Shown: positions 11,908 to 23,406, counted from the first letter of the stretch. The stretch: DNA of 64,000 nucleotides from Desulfosporosinus sp. FKB (GCF_002196705.1 NZ_NADJ01000039.1:245631-309630), one strand, 5' to 3'. Program-made: numbers and translations. Notes: a model not told the origin generated them from the letters alone.

Positions 11908-12447
11908 TTAATCACGATACGGCATTCCGAATCCGCGAAGCAACTCACGCGCTTCTTCATCGGTCTTTGCCGTCGTTACGAAAACTACATCCATGCCGCG
12001 GAGCTTATCGATCTTGTCATACTCAATTTCTGGGAAAATCAATTGCTCCTTGATCCCTAAAGTGTAGTTTCCTCGTCCGTCAAACGCCTTACCTGAGATT
12101 CCGCGGAAATCACGAACGCGGGGTAATGCTACACTTAAGAGGCGATCCATAAATTCATACATTCTTTCACCGCGAAGAGTTACCTTGCATCCGATGGGCA
12201 TACCTTCACGAAGTTTAAAAGCTGCAATTGATTTTTTAGCTCTGGTCACAATGGGTTTTTGCCCTGTGATAATCATAAGATCTCCTACAGCAGAATCAAT
12301 CGCTTTGGAGTTTTGAACAGCTTCTCCCACACCCATGTTGACCACAATCTTTTCAAGTTTAGGGATTTGCATAACATTTTTATAAGCAAACTTCTGCTGC
12401 AGCGCAGGAGCTATTTCACTAATGTATCTGTCTCTTAGACGAGCCAC
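11908..12447 (-). CDS. rplE: 50S ribosomal protein L5
   Basis: L5 binds 5S rRNA and forms a bridge to S13. The 179-residue product has [11 protein letters not shown], the [21 protein letters not shown] region, and the C-terminal [19 protein letters not shown]. It lies between rplX and rpsZ with gaps near 20 bp. Confidence 0.97.
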   Translation of the reverse strand: MARLRDRYISEIAPALQQKFAYKNVMQIPKLEKIVVNMGVGEAVQNSKAIDSAVGDLMIITGQKPIVTRAKKSIAAFKLREGMPIGCKVTLRGERMYEFMDRLLSVALPRVRDFRGISGKAFDGRGNYTLGIKEQLIFPEIEYDKIDKLRGMDVVFVTTAKTDEEARELLRGFGMPYRD

Positions 12448-12467
12448 TGGGGTCCCTCCTTTCGCGA

Positions 12468-12836
12468 TTAGTGTTTATCTGGAAGATTCACTCCGCAATG
12501 TTTGCAGACGCGAACTTTTCCGTTATCCGTCAACTTGAAGCTTACACGAGTCACGGAATTACACTCTTGGCAATATAGCATAACGTTAGAACTGGCCATC
12601 GGAGCTTCCTTGGAAATAATGCCGCCTTGAGGCATTGCTTGAGAGGGTTTCGTGTGACGTTTAACAATATTAGCCTTTTCTACGACAACACGGCCCTTTT
12701 TCGGGAATACTTCGATTACATTACCTTTTTTACCAGCATCTTTACCGCTGATGACCATGACATAATCGCCTTTTTTAACGTGTAGTTTATTCGGTTGTAC
12801 TTTATGCTTAGTAGCAGTCACTTTCTTCACCTCCAT
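12468..12836 (-). CDS. rplX: 50S ribosomal protein L24
   Basis: L24 starts assembly of the large subunit. The 122-residue product has the KOW motif ([18 protein letters not shown]) and a C-terminal segment with CQEC and CKHC, a four-cysteine pair seen in some L24 proteins and able to bind zinc. The first ~15 residues before LHVKKGD are longer than in many homologues. It lies between rplN and rplE. Confidence 0.95.
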   Translation of the reverse strand: MEVKKVTATKHKVQPNKLHVKKGDYVMVISGKDAGKKGNVIEVFPKKGRVVVEKANIVKRHTKPSQAMPQGGIISKEAPMASSNVMLYCQECNSVTRVSFKLTDNGKVRVCKHCGVNLPDKH

Positions 12837-12849
12837 CTATCATGGGGTC

Positions 12850-13215
12850 TTAGATAACTTCCGGTGCCAGGGAAATAATTTTCATATAATTATCACGCAG
12901 TTCACGTGCAACAGGTCCAAAAATACGTGTTCCACGAGGACTCTTGTCATCTCTGATAATGACGGCAGCATTCTCGCTAAAACGGATATATGAACCGTCT
13001 GTACGCCGAATTTCTTTCTTTGTGCGGACAACGACAGCCTTAACAACGTCACCCTTTTTAACAACGCCCCCTGGCGTTGCCTCTTTAACAGAAGCTACAA
13101 TAATATCTCCAATTGATGCATACCGACGCATTGAGCCCCCGAGCACCCGAATACACATCAATTCTTTTGCACCAGAGTTGTCTCCAACCCGAAGCCTGGT
13201 TTGTACCTGGATCAT
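12850..13215 (-). CDS. rplN: 50S ribosomal protein L14
   Basis: L14 lies at the subunit interface. The 121-residue product starts [19 protein letters not shown] and has [18 protein letters not shown] and [13 protein letters not shown], all family-typical. It lies between rpsQ and rplX. Confidence 0.97.
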   Translation of the reverse strand: MIQVQTRLRVGDNSGAKELMCIRVLGGSMRRYASIGDIIVASVKEATPGGVVKKGDVVKAVVVRTKKEIRRTDGSYIRFSENAAVIIRDDKSPRGTRIFGPVARELRDNYMKIISLAPEVI

Positions 13216-13251
13216 TCCCTTTGACCCCCTTCCGAACTAAATATCAGTAAA

Positions 13252-13512
13252 TTAGAGCGCAATAGCCCTTTCCAGAACTTTAACCATGCGCCAGCATTTA
13301 TCCTTGCTTAAACGGCGAGTTTCCATGATTGTAACAGTGTCGCCGATATGAGCTTCATTATTCTCGTCATGAGCCTTAAATTTCTTCGTGCGAGTAAATG
13401 TCTTTTTATATAGAGGGTGGCTTTCAGTAATTTCTACAGAGACAACAATGGTTTTATCCATCTTATCGCTGACTACTTTGCCGATCCGAACTTTACGCTG
13501 GGCTCTTTCCAC
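13252..13512 (-). CDS. rpsQ: 30S ribosomal protein S17
   Basis: S17 is a primary 16S rRNA binding protein with an OB fold. The 86-residue product has [17 protein letters not shown] and [19 protein letters not shown]. It lies 23 bp after rpmC in the standard order. Confidence 0.96.
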   Translation of the reverse strand: MERAQRKVRIGKVVSDKMDKTIVVSVEITESHPLYKKTFTRTKKFKAHDENNEAHIGDTVTIMETRRLSKDKCWRMVKVLERAIAL

Positions 13513-13535
13513 GCTAAAAAGCCTCCTTTCTCAAC

Positions 13536-13739
13536 TTAAGAACGTTCAATCTTTAATTCACGTTCGCGCAAAATCGTCTTGCCACGAGCAATTCCTTTGC
13601 GGATTTCACGGATTCGCATCGGGTTATCAAGTTGTCCCGTTGCCAATTGGAAACGCAAATTAAACAGTTCGGTTTTGTAATCGTCAATCTGCTTAACGAC
13701 TTCATCATCTGTCAGATCACGGAAATCCTTAGTTTTCAT
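13536..13739 (-). CDS. rpmC: 50S ribosomal protein L29
   Basis: L29 lies at the peptide exit and helps form the docking site for trigger factor and SRP. The 67-residue product ([13 protein letters not shown]...) has the [15 protein letters not shown] core. The ATG at 13737-13739 follows AGGAGG by 8 bp and lies inside the end of rplP, an 11-nt overlap that suggests coupled translation. Confidence 0.95.
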   Translation of the reverse strand: MKTKDFRDLTDDEVVKQIDDYKTELFNLRFQLATGQLDNPMRIREIRKGIARGKTILRERELKIERS

Positions 13740-14166
13740 TTGCGTCACCTCCTAGTAAATCTGCACGGGAAGCGATCTTACATTTGATCGGGAGTTTATG
13801 CATTGCTAAACGAAGAGCTTCGCGAGCCACGTCCTCAGCAACACCGTCGAGTTCAAACATGACACGACCTGGTTTAACAACGGCTACCCAATATTCCGGG
13901 GAACCTTTACCACTACCCATACGAGTTTCAGCAGGTTTAGCCGTAATTGGCTTATCCGGGAAAATCTTTATCCATACTTGACCGCCCCGTTTAATATATC
14001 GAGTCATAGCAATACGTGCAGCTTCAATCTGACGATTGGTAATCCAGCCGCTTTCCAGGGCTACAAGACCGTATTGACCAAAGGTAATCGTGGTACCGCG
14101 AGTTGCTTTACCAGACAGCCGACCACGATGCTGTTTTCTATGTTTCACTCTGGTTGGGACTAACAT
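13729..14166 (-). CDS. rplP: 50S ribosomal protein L16
   Basis: L16 organises the A-site tRNA region of the large subunit. The 145-residue product starts [15 protein letters not shown] and has RKIFPDKP-like and [21 protein letters not shown] segments. It abuts rpsC and overlaps rpmC by 11 nt. Confidence 0.97.
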   Translation of the reverse strand: MLVPTRVKHRKQHRGRLSGKATRGTTITFGQYGLVALESGWITNRQIEAARIAMTRYIKRGGQVWIKIFPDKPITAKPAETRMGSGKGSPEYWVAVVKPGRVMFELDGVAEDVAREALRLAMHKLPIKCKIASRADLLGGDANEN

Positions 14167-14829
14167 TTAGTTTCCTCCTTCCACCTGAGCGACGACCTTC
14201 TTCGCTGGAAGAACCTCACCTTTATAAATCCAAACTTTGATACCAATTTTACCGTACGTTGTATTAGCTTCGGCAAACCCGTAGTCAATATCAGCACGCA
14301 AGGTGTGAAGGGGCACTTTACCTTCATGATACCATTCTGTTCGGGCAATTTCGGCTCCAGCCAGACGACCGCTGCATTGAATTTTAATTCCCAATGAACC
14401 TTGGCGCATGGTCCTGCCAACCGTTTGTTTCATGGCACGACGGAAGGATACACGCTTTTCCAGTTGTTGGGCTATATTTTCGGCAACTAATTGCGCATCC
14501 AACTCAGGCTTTTTAACTTCGACAATGTTAACAGCAACTTGCTTGCCAGTCATGGCTTCGAGCTGCTTCCGCAAATTTTCAACTTCTGCACCACCGCGAC
14601 CGATAACAATCCCCGGTTTAGCAGCATAGACTGATATCTTGATACGGCTTGCCGCACGTTCAATCTCAACTTTGGGACAACCAGCTTGTTTAAGCTTGTT
14701 TTTTACGAATTCACGAATTTTTAAATCTTCGTGAAGAAGTTCTACATAGTTTTTATCTGCATACCATCGGCTTTCCCAATCACGGATTATCCCGATGCGG
14801 AGGCCTTTGGGATTAACCTTTTGACCCAC
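14167..14829 (-). CDS. rpsC: 30S ribosomal protein S3
   Basis: S3 forms part of the mRNA entry helicase with S4 and S5. The 220-residue product starts [14 protein letters not shown] from a GTG at 14827-14829, with GGAGG 9 bp upstream inside the end of rplV. A KH domain ([19 protein letters not shown]) and the C-terminal domain ([14 protein letters not shown]) are clear. The open frame extends into rplV but that part is not coding. Confidence 0.96.
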   Translation of the reverse strand: MGQKVNPKGLRIGIIRDWESRWYADKNYVELLHEDLKIREFVKNKLKQAGCPKVEIERAASRIKISVYAAKPGIVIGRGGAEVENLRKQLEAMTGKQVAVNIVEVKKPELDAQLVAENIAQQLEKRVSFRRAMKQTVGRTMRQGSLGIKIQCSGRLAGAEIARTEWYHEGKVPLHTLRADIDYGFAEANTTYGKIGIKVWIYKGEVLPAKKVVAQVEGGN

Positions 14830-14833
14830 AGTT

Positions 14834-15175
14834 TTAGTCCTCCTTCTTCTCGCCGACAACCACGGTAATGTGACTGGTCCGTTTCCGGATTTGATCAGCA
14901 CGTCCCATAGCTCTTGGCTTAATGCGTTTTAAAGTTGGTCCTTCATCCACACAAATTTGAGTGATGATAAGTTCATCCGTATCCATGTCATAATTATGCT
15001 CTGCATTTGCAACTGCTGATTTGAGCACCTTTGTAACATCAGCACTTGATCCCTTAGCAGTAAATTGTAGAATGGCGAACGCATCACTAACCTTTTTGCC
15101 GCGGATCAAATTTACAACTTGGCGCACCTTACGAGGAGAGATACGTACGTATTTTGCCACTGCTTTTGCTTGCAT
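14834..15175 (-). CDS. rplV: 50S ribosomal protein L22
   Basis: L22 lines the exit tunnel, where its loop is a site of macrolide resistance changes. The 113-residue product has [17 protein letters not shown] and the tunnel hairpin region [15 protein letters not shown]. It lies between rpsS and rpsC. Confidence 0.97.
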   Translation of the reverse strand: MQAKAVAKYVRISPRKVRQVVNLIRGKKVSDAFAILQFTAKGSSADVTKVLKSAVANAEHNYDMDTDELIITQICVDEGPTLKRIKPRAMGRADQIRKRTSHITVVVGEKKED

Positions 15176-15197
15176 GTGTCTTTAGCCTCCTCTCGAA

Positions 15198-15479
15198 TTA
15201 TCGTAGACCGCTGGACTTTTCACTGCCAGCATGGCCCTTATAGGTGCGAGTCGGCGCGAACTCGCCAAGTTTATGCCCTACCATATCTTCGGTAATATAG
15301 ATAGGGACATGTTTCCGTCCATCATGAACTGCAATAGTAAAACCAATCATTTGCGGGAAAATTGTTGAGCGTCTGGACCATGTCTTGACAACGCGCTTGT
15401 CACCGGATTCGTTCATCGCGTCAACACGTGCGAGGAGACGAGCTTCGACGAAAGGTCCTTTTTTTACAGATCTGCTCAT
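15198..15479 (-). CDS. rpsS: 30S ribosomal protein S19
   Basis: S19 lies in the head of the small subunit with S13. The 93-residue product starts [16 protein letters not shown] and has [16 protein letters not shown] and [16 protein letters not shown]. It follows rplB by 18 bp. Confidence 0.97.
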   Translation of the reverse strand: MSRSVKKGPFVEARLLARVDAMNESGDKRVVKTWSRRSTIFPQMIGFTIAVHDGRKHVPIYITEDMVGHKLGEFAPTRTYKGHAGSEKSSGLR

Positions 15480-15497
15480 TCATGGGCCTCCTTTCGA

Positions 15498-16325
15498 CTA
15501 CTTACTGCGCCGTTTCACAATAAAGCGATTCGACAAATTCTTTTTCTTCCGAGTCTTTGCACCAAGAGCTGGTTTTCCCCAAGGTGTAACAGGGTTACGA
15601 CCGATCGAGTTACGACCTTCTCCACCGCCGTGAGGGTGATCACAAGGGTTCATAACAGAACCACGGACCGTCGGGCGTATTCCCAGCCAGCGCGAGCGTC
15701 CGGCTTTACCAATGTTAATATTTTCATGGTCTAAATTTCCAACCTGGCCAATGGTAGCACGGCATTCGAGCCGAATCATACGCATTTCTCCGGAAGGGAG
15801 ACGTAATGTGGCATAAGCGCCCTCTTTAGCCATTAATTGAGCCGAAACTCCAGCTGTTCGAACCATTTGGGCTCCTTTGCCGGGTTTCATCTCAATGTTA
15901 TGCAATAAAGTACCAACCGGTATATTTTGCAGCGGCAGTGCATTTCCCACCTTGATATCCGCCTCCGGTCCGGATACGATCATTTGATCGATTTCCAATC
16001 CATTGGGAGCAAGGATATAGGCTTTGAACCCATCTCTGTAATTGAGCAGTGCAATATTAGCAGATCGGTTAGGATCATATTCAATACTGGCCACCCGAGC
16101 CGGAATACCATCTTTATTCCGCTTAAAATCAATTTCGCGGTACATTCTCTTATGTCCGCCGCCTTTATGGCGTACGCTTAGACGACCTTCGCTATTACGA
16201 CCGGCTTTCTTGCGCAACGGCTTTAACAAGGAACGTTCCGGCTCAGTTCTAGTGATTTCTTCAAACGTCGAAACAGTCATTTGACGTCGACTGGCTGACG
16301 TTGGTTTAAATGACTTCAGTGCCAT
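15498..16325 (-). CDS. rplB: 50S ribosomal protein L2
   Basis: L2 is needed for subunit association and peptidyl transferase activity. The 275-residue product has the RNA-binding core and the C-terminal [14 protein letters not shown] with the conserved His-rich loop near the active centre. It lies between rplW and rpsS. Confidence 0.97.
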   Translation of the reverse strand: MALKSFKPTSASRRQMTVSTFEEITRTEPERSLLKPLRKKAGRNSEGRLSVRHKGGGHKRMYREIDFKRNKDGIPARVASIEYDPNRSANIALLNYRDGFKAYILAPNGLEIDQMIVSGPEADIKVGNALPLQNIPVGTLLHNIEMKPGKGAQMVRTAGVSAQLMAKEGAYATLRLPSGEMRMIRLECRATIGQVGNLDHENINIGKAGRSRWLGIRPTVRGSVMNPCDHPHGGGEGRNSIGRNPVTPWGKPALGAKTRKKKNLSNRFIVKRRSK

Positions 16326-16355
16326 AGGTTTCTTTCCTCCTTTGCTTTAAGCTGC

Positions 16356-16643
16356 TTACAGGCCTGCGAAGTTTTCGATTCTATCTCCAGCTTTAAGCGT
16401 AGCAATCGCTTTTTTACGGTTCGGGGTCTTTCCGGCATACTTGCCTACCCGTTTCATTTTTCCACGAACATTGATCGTGCGAATTTCAACCACTGAAACC
16501 TTGAACATTTTTTCCACTGCGGCTTTAATTTCGATTTTGTTGGCAGCCGGATTTACCCAGAAGGAGTATTTGTTTTCCTCAACAAGACCAACGGATTTTT
16601 CAGAAATAACCGGGTTTTTGAGGACCTCACGTGCGTCGCGCAT
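16356..16643 (-). CDS. rplW: 50S ribosomal protein L23
   Basis: L23 is the trigger factor and SRP docking protein at the tunnel exit. The 95-residue product has VLKNPVISEKSVGLVEENKY and the KMKRVGKYAGKTPNRKKA loop. Its ATG overlaps the rplD stop by one base (TAATG), so translation is probably coupled. Confidence 0.96.
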   Translation of the reverse strand: MRDAREVLKNPVISEKSVGLVEENKYSFWVNPAANKIEIKAAVEKMFKVSVVEIRTINVRGKMKRVGKYAGKTPNRKKAIATLKAGDRIENFAGL

Positions 16644-17266
16644 TACGCAAACACCTCCTCTGTTTTTGATACAGCAGCCTTGGTCATCACTAGAACATCA
16701 TGATTGAGCAGGTCTACAACATTCATTCCGGCAACATCCATTGAGATTACGCCCTCGATGTTGCGAGCCGAACGAAATACTGCTTCGTCAGTCTCATCCG
16801 TGACAATCATGGCCTTCTTGTTAACTTGAAGAGCCTTGAGGAGCTTGACGATTTCACGAGTCTTAACCTCTGCGAGGTTAAGATCATCCAAAACAATGAG
16901 CTGTTGCTCTATAACCTTCGAAGAGAGTGCCGAATGCAAAGCCAAACGACGAACTTTCTTCGGTAATTTAAATCCATATTTCCGTGGTTTCGGCGCGAAT
17001 ATAACACCGCCGCCTCTCCAAACCGGGGAGCGTGAGCTACCAGAACGCGCACGGCCAGTTCCCTTTTGACGCCAAGGTTTACGTCCGCCTCCGCGTACTT
17101 CACCACGCAGCAGAGCAGATTGTGTTCCCTGCCGAAGAGAAGCTAATTGGGAAACTACAGCCGAATGAAGAACATGAACATTTGGTACTATTCCAAAGAC
17201 ATTATCACTAAGTTCAATTTCACCAACGGGTGCGCCTTGCATATTTACTACTTGAACTTTAGGCAT
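16643..17266 (-). CDS. rplD: 50S ribosomal protein L4
   Basis: L4 lines the exit tunnel and in some bacteria regulates the S10 operon. The 207-residue product has the tunnel loop [20 protein letters not shown] and [16 protein letters not shown], followed by the Rossmann-like body. It lies between rplC and rplW. Confidence 0.97.
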   Translation of the reverse strand: MPKVQVVNMQGAPVGEIELSDNVFGIVPNVHVLHSAVVSQLASLRQGTQSALLRGEVRGGGRKPWRQKGTGRARSGSSRSPVWRGGGVIFAPKPRKYGFKLPKKVRRLALHSALSSKVIEQQLIVLDDLNLAEVKTREIVKLLKALQVNKKAMIVTDETDEAVFRSARNIEGVISMDVAGMNVVDLLNHDVLVMTKAAVSKTEEVFA

Positions 17267-17289
17267 TGCTTATTCCTCCTTTCTCAGTG

Positions 17290-17928
17290 CTACTTCGCCT
17301 TGACAGAAGGCTTCAGAATGAGCAATGATTTTTTCGCTCCCGGGACAGCCCCTTTGATCAAGATCAAATTTTTATCCAAGTCAACTCGGATGACCTCCAA
17401 GTTTTGTACAGTTACACGTTCGCCGCCCATTCGGCCTGGCAAAACACGTCCTTTAAACACTCGAGCCGGACCCTTCGCGCCAAGGGAACCCGAACGGCGA
17501 TGATACTTAGATCCATGAGCCATCGGTCCACGACTGGCACTATTGCGTTTGATCATGCCTTGAAAACCTTTACCTCTTGAAGTACCAACGACATCCACTT
17601 TGTCGCCGACTGCAAAAAGGTCCACATTGACTTCTTGGCCGAGTTCATAATTGTCAATGTCATTAACTTTAAATTCACGGACATAGCGCATAGGCTTTAA
17701 ACTTGCCTTCTGGAAATGTCCTTGTCGAGGCTTGTTTACCAGGCTTTCACGAAGTACGGAAAAGCCCAATTGGATAGCATTATATCCGTCTGAGGCAACC
17801 GTTTTCTTTTGAACTACCGGGCAGGGACCTGCTTCCACGACTGTGACCGGAATAACTTTGCCTTCACTGGTGAAGACTTGAGTCATCCCTATTTTTTTAC
17901 CTAGAATTCCTTTTGACACGAATGCCAC
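17290..17928 (-). CDS. rplC: 50S ribosomal protein L3
   Basis: L3 starts large-subunit assembly and reaches the peptidyl transferase centre. The 212-residue product has [13 protein letters not shown] at the start and the loop [30 protein letters not shown] site precedes the start at 17928. Unlike the tight spacing after it, 172 bp separate it from rpsJ upstream. Confidence 0.97.
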   Translation of the reverse strand: MAFVSKGILGKKIGMTQVFTSEGKVIPVTVVEAGPCPVVQKKTVASDGYNAIQLGFSVLRESLVNKPRQGHFQKASLKPMRYVREFKVNDIDNYELGQEVNVDLFAVGDKVDVVGTSRGKGFQGMIKRNSASRGPMAHGSKYHRRSGSLGAKGPARVFKGRVLPGRMGGERVTVQNLEVIRVDLDKNLILIKGAVPGAKKSLLILKPSVKAK

Positions 17929-17946
17929 CTCCTAGACGCTTTGAAG

Positions 17947-17970
17947 TGCGCCAGAATACTCTGGTGCACG
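17947..17970 (-). promoter_or_regulatory. Hairpin in the rplC leader
   Basis: GTGCRCCAGA and TCTGGYGCAC arms around a 4-base loop form a near-perfect stem about 20 bp before rplC. It could be an mRNA regulatory hairpin, for example for ribosomal protein feedback, but no known motif is recognised. Confidence 0.4.
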
Positions 17971-18044
17971 AGAGCGTCACCTTATTTATCTTACCGCGAT
18001 ATTTTCTACACGCTACCGGGTGTTTCTCGCGACAAGCACATCCT

Positions 18045-18087
18045 ATTATATCATAAGTTTTTTTATTAAGCTACAAAAACTTATGAT
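18045..18087 (-). promoter_or_regulatory. Inverted repeat overlapping a TATAAT box between rpsJ and rplC
   Basis: A 13-bp perfect inverted repeat (ATCATAAGTTTTT with its complement, 18050-18087) lies after rpsJ. Its last bases merge into TATAAT at 18045-18050 on the minus strand. No good -35 box sits at 17 bp, so a promoter for rplC is only possible. No T-run follows the stem, so it is not a clear terminator. Confidence 0.4.
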
Positions 18088-18100
18088 TTTAAAGCTTTAT

Positions 18101-18406
18101 TTAAAGCTTTATTTCAATGTCTACCCCTGCAGGCAGATCCAAACGCATTAATGCATCCACAGTTTTTGATGTTGGTTCAAGGATATCGATTAGACGCTTA
18201 TGGGTCCGCATCTCAAATTGTTCCCTTGAGTCCTTATTAACGTGGGGCGAACGCAAAATCGTGTAAATATTCTTCTCCGTCGGGAGCGGAATCGGGCCAC
18301 TGACCTGAGCGCCGGTACGTTTTGCTGTGTCTACAATACGTTCTGCAGATTGATCTAACGTTTTGTGATCGAAAGCTTTCAAGCGAATTCTAATCTTTTG
18401 ACTCAT
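18101..18406 (-). CDS. rpsJ: 30S ribosomal protein S10
   Basis: S10 is in the small-subunit head and also pairs with NusB in antitermination. The 101-residue product ([15 protein letters not shown]) has the conserved [24 protein letters not shown]. The ATG at 18404-18406 has AAGGAGG upstream at good distance; 20 in-frame codons upstream are leader. It lies 230 bp after tuf, as in many Clostridia. Confidence 0.96.
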   Translation of the reverse strand: MSQKIRIRLKAFDHKTLDQSAERIVDTAKRTGAQVSGPIPLPTEKNIYTILRSPHVNKDSREQFEMRTHKRLIDILEPTSKTVDALMRLDLPAGVDIEIKL

Positions 18407-18584
18407 TGTTTCTTTTACCTCCTTAATTCCCGTTACACGGGTCGAGCGCAAAAATTCCCCAGACAAGCGGAGTCACCTGCCCAGCAACCTTTTACGCCAT
18501 TCCAGATATCAGCGGTCAGATGTCGTAGATCTGATTGACGAGTATGACTACGGCAATCGACGTTCCTTTACCTGACCTTCACAA

Positions 18585-18613
18585 TTAGAGAGGAAGAATC
18601 TCTTCCTCTCTAA
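18585..18613 (-). terminator. Hairpin after tuf
   Basis: TTAGAGAGGAAGA and its complement form a 13-bp perfect stem with a 3-base loop about 25 bp after the tuf stop. The sequence after it on the minus strand is TTGTG, not a T-run, so it may be a partial terminator or an mRNA 3' stabiliser. Confidence 0.45.
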
Positions 18614-18636
18614 ATCTCGTGCCTTGAATGCATTAA

Positions 18637-19839
18637 TTAGGCGTAAATCTTAGCAACGATTCCTGAACCAACGGTACGTCCGCCTTCACGGATAGCGAAG
18701 CGAAGTCCTTCTTCCATAGCGATTGGAGTGATGAGCTCAACGTCAATCGTTACACGGTCTCCAGGCATAACCATTTCAGTTCCTTCAGGAAGGTTGATGA
18801 CACCGGTTACATCCGTTGTACGGAAATAGAATTGGGGACGATAGTTGTTAAAGAAAGGAGTATGACGTCCGCCTTCTTCTTTATTCAGGATGTAAACCTC
18901 GCCGGAAAATTTGGTGTGAGGCTTAATGGATCCAGTTTTAGCTAAAACTTGGCCACGTTCAATGTCTTTACGCTCAACACCACGGAGAAGTGCGCCAATG
19001 TTATCGCCGGCTTGCGCTTGGTCTAAGAGTTTGCGGAACATTTCAACACCGGTTACAACTGTCTTACGAGCAGCCGTGCTTAAGCCAACGATCTCAACTT
19101 CGTCGCCAACCTTTACTTGACCACGCTCAACACGGCCGGTAGCAACAGTACCACGACCGGTAATCGTGAAAACGTCCTCAACAGGCATTAAGAAAGGCTT
19201 ATCGGTATCGCGTTCAGGAGTAGGAATGTAGGAATCAACAGCATCCATGAGATTCCAGATCTTTCCGCACCACTCGCACTCACGTTTACCGCAGCCACAT
19301 TGAAGGGCTTTAAGTCCGGAACCGGGAATGATGGGGATATTGTCGCCATCAAATTCATAAGAGCTTAAAAGTTCACGGATTTCCATTTCAACAAGCTCTA
19401 AGAGTTCAGCGTCGTCAACCATATCAGCTTTGTTAAGCCAAACAACAATGCTGGGAACACCAACTTGGCGAGCCAAGAGGATGTGTTCACGAGTTTGCGG
19501 CATCGGGCCGTCAGCAGCTGATACAACGAGGATTGCGCCATCCATTTGAGCAGCACCGGTGATCATGTTCTTAACATAGTCAGCGTGCCCTGGGCAGTCA
19601 ACGTGTGCATAGTGACGAGTTTCTGTCTCATACTCAACGTGAGCTGTAGAAATGGTAATACCACGTTCGCGCTCTTCCGGAGCCTTGTCAATTTGGTCAA
19701 ATGCAGTAGCAATAGCACCGCCGACTTTAGAAAGAACAATTGTGATTGCAGCAGTAGTGGTAGTTTTACCATGGTCTACGTGTCCGATGGTTCCAACGTT
19801 AACGTGAGGTTTTGTACGTTCATATTTCGCTTTTCCCAT
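18637..19839 (-). CDS. tuf: Elongation factor Tu, with a four-Cys insertion
   Basis: EF-Tu delivers aminoacyl-tRNA to the ribosome as a GTPase. The 400-residue product has the P-loop [10 protein letters not shown] (19-28), DCPGH (81-85), NKAD (136-139), and domains 2 and 3. The G domain carries Cys181, Cys183, Cys188 and Cys191 in a CxCx4CxxC segment, where E. coli EF-Tu has a shorter loop without cysteines (EGDAEWEAK). The ATG at 19837-19839 has GGAG upstream. It follows fusA with a 107-bp gap holding a CCGAGG/CCTCGG hairpin. Confidence 0.97.
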   Translation of the reverse strand: MGKAKYERTKPHVNVGTIGHVDHGKTTTTAAITIVLSKVGGAIATAFDQIDKAPEERERGITISTAHVEYETETRHYAHVDCPGHADYVKNMITGAAQMDGAILVVSAADGPMPQTREHILLARQVGVPSIVVWLNKADMVDDAELLELVEMEIRELLSSYEFDGDNIPIIPGSGLKALQCGCGKRECEWCGKIWNLMDAVDSYIPTPERDTDKPFLMPVEDVFTITGRGTVATGRVERGQVKVGDEVEIVGLSTAARKTVVTGVEMFRKLLDQAQAGDNIGALLRGVERKDIERGQVLAKTGSIKPHTKFSGEVYILNKEEGGRHTPFFNNYRPQFYFRTTDVTGVINLPEGTEMVMPGDRVTIDVELITPIAMEEGLRFAIREGGRTVGSGIVAKIYA

Positions 19840-19946
19840 GTTTTTCACTCCTTTAAATTATTTCAGGGATTTATAATTCAGTGAGGTGCCGAGGTTGTGA
19901 TCATAACTTATCAGCTTAAATCGCAGCCTCGGACTTCAAACCTCGC

Positions 19947-22025
19947 TTACGAACCTTGACGTTTAGCAATAATTCCATCAGCGATGGTCTTTGGAACTTC
20001 TTCGTAATGGTCAAATTGCATCACGTAAACACCGCGGCCTTGAGTGGCTGAACGCAAATCAGTCGAATAGCCAAACATTTCGGCAAGAGGGACAAAACCG
20101 CGAACAACCTGGGAATTTCCGCGGGCTTCCATACCTTCAATACGTCCGCGGCGAGAGCTGATATCACCAATAACATCGCCCATATATTCCTCAGGAACCG
20201 TTACTTCAACTTTCATTACAGGTTCCAAAATTACCGGATCAGCTTTTAGGGCACCGGCTTTGAAAGCCATAGAACCGGCAATCTTAAAGGCCATTTCCGA
20301 AGAGTCAACATCGTGATAGGAACCGTCAACGACTGTAGCCCTGATATCGAGAGCAGGATATCCTGCGAGGATACCGTTTTGCATGGCTTCTTCGATACCA
20401 TCACCAATCGGGTTGATGTATTCGCGAGGAATAACCCCTCCGACGATCTTGTTGACAAATTCGAAACCAGATCCTGGTTCCAGAGGTTGAAATTCAACCC
20501 AGCAGTGTCCATATTGTCCACGGCCGCCGGACTGCCTTACAAATTTACCTTCAGCTTTAACTGTTTTGCGGATGGTTTCCTTATAAGCAACCTGCGGACG
20601 TCCAACATCACATTGAACCTTAAATTCGCGCTGCAGACGGTCAACAATAATCTCCAGATGGAGCTCGCCCATTCCGGCAATAATTGTTTGCCCTGTCTCA
20701 ACATCTGTACGCATTCTGAACGTCGGGTCTTCCTCAGCCAAACGCGAAAGCGCACCGCCCATTTTTTCCTGGTCGGCTTTTGTTTTCGGCTCAATAGCAA
20801 CGTCAATAACCGGTTCCGGGAAGACCATTTTTTCAAGGATAATCGGTATTTTTTCGTCACAAAGAGTATCTCCTGTAGTCGTTTCTTTCAAACCGACTGC
20901 AGCGGCGATATCGCCCGAACGAACCTCAGGAATATCTTCACGGTGGTTAGCGTGCATTTGGAGAATACGTCCAATACGCTCCTTCTTGCCTTTCGTTGAG
21001 TTAAAGACATAGGAACCTGCACTCAGTACACCGGAATAAACGCGGAAGAAAGCCAGTTTCCCGACAAAGGGGTCTGCCATGATCTTAAAGGCCAAAGCAG
21101 AGAATGGTTCCTCATCGGATGCGGTTCGATGATCCTCTTCGCCTGTATCCGGATTAACCCCTTTAATGGGGGGGACATCCAAAGGAGACGGCATATAGTC
21201 TACTACTGCATCCAAAAGAGGTTGAACCCCTTTATTTTTAAAAGCGGAACCGCACAATACCGGAATAAAGGTATTGCTGATAACTCCTTTGCGTATGCCG
21301 GTTCGTATTTCTTCTTCCGTTAATTCTTCACCTTCGAGATACTTCATCATGAGCTCTTCGTCGGTCTCTGCAACTGCTTCAACAAGCTTCTCGCGGTATT
21401 TATTTGATATTTCCTGTAAATCTTCAGGAATCGCGTTATGCTCTGCGGTTGTTCCTAAGTCATCCGTGTAAATGATCGCAGACATTGTTACCAAATCCAC
21501 GACACCTTTAAAGTTGTCTTCTACTCCAATAGGCACTTGAATTGGTACAGGCTTAGCACCCAATCTATCCGCGATCATAGAAACGCCACGGAAGAAGTCG
21601 GCTCCCATCCGGTCCATTTTATTAATATATGCAATACGCGGAACTTTGTATTTGTCCGCTTGACGCCAGACGGTTTCAGACTGCGGTTCGACTCCGCCGA
21701 CTGAACAGAATACTGCTACAGCACCATCAAGTACCCGCAGAGAACGTTCAACTTCGACGGTGAAATCCACGTGCCCTGGTGTGTCAATGATGTTAATCCG
21801 ATTATTTCTCCATTGGCAGGTAGTTGCTGCTGAAGTAATCGTGATACCGCGTTCTTGCTCCTGAACCATCCAGTCCATTGTTGCTGCGCCATCATGTACT
21901 TCACCAATTTTGTGCACGCGTCCTGTATAGAATAGAATACGTTCTGTCACCGTCGTTTTTCCAGCATCAATATGGGCCATAATCCCAATATTACGCGTAT
22001 TTTCAAGCGAGTTTTGTCTTGCCAC
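19947..22025 (-). CDS. fusA: Elongation factor G
   Basis: EF-G is the translocase GTPase. The 692-residue product has AHIDAGKTT (P-loop), [18 protein letters not shown], and domains III-V with the domain IV tip segment ([16 protein letters not shown]). It is a full-length classic FusA between rpsG and tuf in the str operon order. Confidence 0.97.
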   Translation of the reverse strand: MARQNSLENTRNIGIMAHIDAGKTTVTERILFYTGRVHKIGEVHDGAATMDWMVQEQERGITITSAATTCQWRNNRINIIDTPGHVDFTVEVERSLRVLDGAVAVFCSVGGVEPQSETVWRQADKYKVPRIAYINKMDRMGADFFRGVSMIADRLGAKPVPIQVPIGVEDNFKGVVDLVTMSAIIYTDDLGTTAEHNAIPEDLQEISNKYREKLVEAVAETDEELMMKYLEGEELTEEEIRTGIRKGVISNTFIPVLCGSAFKNKGVQPLLDAVVDYMPSPLDVPPIKGVNPDTGEEDHRTASDEEPFSALAFKIMADPFVGKLAFFRVYSGVLSAGSYVFNSTKGKKERIGRILQMHANHREDIPEVRSGDIAAAVGLKETTTGDTLCDEKIPIILEKMVFPEPVIDVAIEPKTKADQEKMGGALSRLAEEDPTFRMRTDVETGQTIIAGMGELHLEIIVDRLQREFKVQCDVGRPQVAYKETIRKTVKAEGKFVRQSGGRGQYGHCWVEFQPLEPGSGFEFVNKIVGGVIPREYINPIGDGIEEAMQNGILAGYPALDIRATVVDGSYHDVDSSEMAFKIAGSMAFKAGALKADPVILEPVMKVEVTVPEEYMGDVIGDISSRRGRIEGMEARGNSQVVRGFVPLAEMFGYSTDLRSATQGRGVYVMQFDHYEEVPKTIADGIIAKRQGS

Positions 22026-22064
22026 TGCGATTCCCCCTTTCTGTCAAAATCAGTGTGCCTCAAA

Positions 22065-22559
<495 letters not shown>

Positions 22560-22578
22560 TCAAGCACTCAAAGCAAAA

Positions 22579-22998
22579 TTAGGCTTTTTTCGGACGTTTT
22601 GCCCCGTATTTCGAGCGGCCTTGTGCACGTTTTTGCACAGCCGTTGTATCAAGGGCGCCGCGAATTACGTGATAACGTACGCCTGGCAGATCCTTAACAC
22701 GACCTCCACGGAGAAGAACCACGGAGTGCTCTTGAAGGTTGTGACCAATACCCGGAATATATGCAGTAACTTCGAGTTGATTTGTCAAACGAACACGGGC
22801 AACCTTACGAAGCGCAGAGTTAGGCTTTTTAGGAGTGGTAGTATAAACCCTCGTGCACACCCCTCTCTTTTGTGAGGAGCCGCCAGACGGGAATTGTTTA
22901 CGTTTTAAAGAGTTATAACCCCACTGTAATGCCGGAGCTGTCGACTTTTTCTGAACTGAAGTACGACCTTTACGAATGAGTTGGTTAATTGTCGGCAT
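22579..22998 (-). CDS. rpsL: 30S ribosomal protein S12
   Basis: S12 controls decoding accuracy and is the streptomycin resistance locus. The 139-residue product starts [12 protein letters not shown] and has the decoding-site segments [12 protein letters not shown] (Lys of classical Str alleles present) and [16 protein letters not shown]. Its length fits Firmicutes, which have a longer N-terminal loop. Confidence 0.97.
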   Translation of the reverse strand: MPTINQLIRKGRTSVQKKSTAPALQWGYNSLKRKQFPSGGSSQKRGVCTRVYTTTPKKPNSALRKVARVRLTNQLEVTAYIPGIGHNLQEHSVVLLRGGRVKDLPGVRYHVIRGALDTTAVQKRAQGRSKYGAKRPKKA

Positions 22999-23033
22999 GT
23001 CTTTACCTCCTTTCTGATCAAATCAATATACAA

Positions 23034-23068
23034 GGAATTGCTTGCTTCAGCATCCAGCAAGCAATTCC
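23034..23068 (-). terminator. Hairpin between the L7Ae-like gene and rpsL
   Basis: GGAATTGCTTGC and GCAAGCAATTCC form a 12-bp perfect stem with an 11-base loop, followed on the minus strand by TTGTAT. It lies 20 bp after the L7Ae-like gene and 35 bp before rpsL, so it may attenuate readthrough from rpoC into the str genes or act in mRNA processing. Confidence 0.45.
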
Positions 23069-23087
23069 AAAACCAGCAGTGAATAAA

Positions 23088-23342
23088 TCAGTCTTTCAAA
23101 ACAGCCGCCACAGCTGTTCCTACTTCAATCCCGCAGGCCTTGCCAAGATCCTTCATTGTAGGCACCTCAAGATGTTCAACATCATGGGTACTGCACCACT
23201 CGATAATCGGGCGCAAGACTTGGGACTCCGCATCTTTAGCCACATATACGCGCCGTACAAGTCCTTTTTCCAAGGCGCGTTGAGTCTGCTTTAAGCCAAC
23301 GGTTTTATTTTTAGCCTGTTTGAAGGTTTCATCAAGCAACAA
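23088..23342 (-). CDS. L7Ae-family kink-turn RNA-binding protein (YbxF/RplGB-like)
   Basis: Members of this family bind kink-turn RNAs; B. subtilis YbxF at the same site associates with ribosomes. The 84-residue product has the pattern VGLKQTQRALEKG, VYVAKDAES and MKDLGKACGIEVGTAVAA, which matches YbxF closely. I chose the TTG at 23340-23342, 8 bp after AAGGAGG; a GTG at 23366 would put that site inside the gene. It sits between rpoC and rpsL, the normal Firmicutes place. Confidence 0.88.
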   Translation of the reverse strand: MLLDETFKQAKNKTVGLKQTQRALEKGLVRRVYVAKDAESQVLRPIIEWCSTHDVEHLEVPTMKDLGKACGIEVGTAVAAVLKD

Positions 23343-23406
23343 TATGCTTTCCTCCTTAGCACACACTATAGTAGTTTAGCATTTGCATTCAAAGGTGTCA
23401 ATAATT

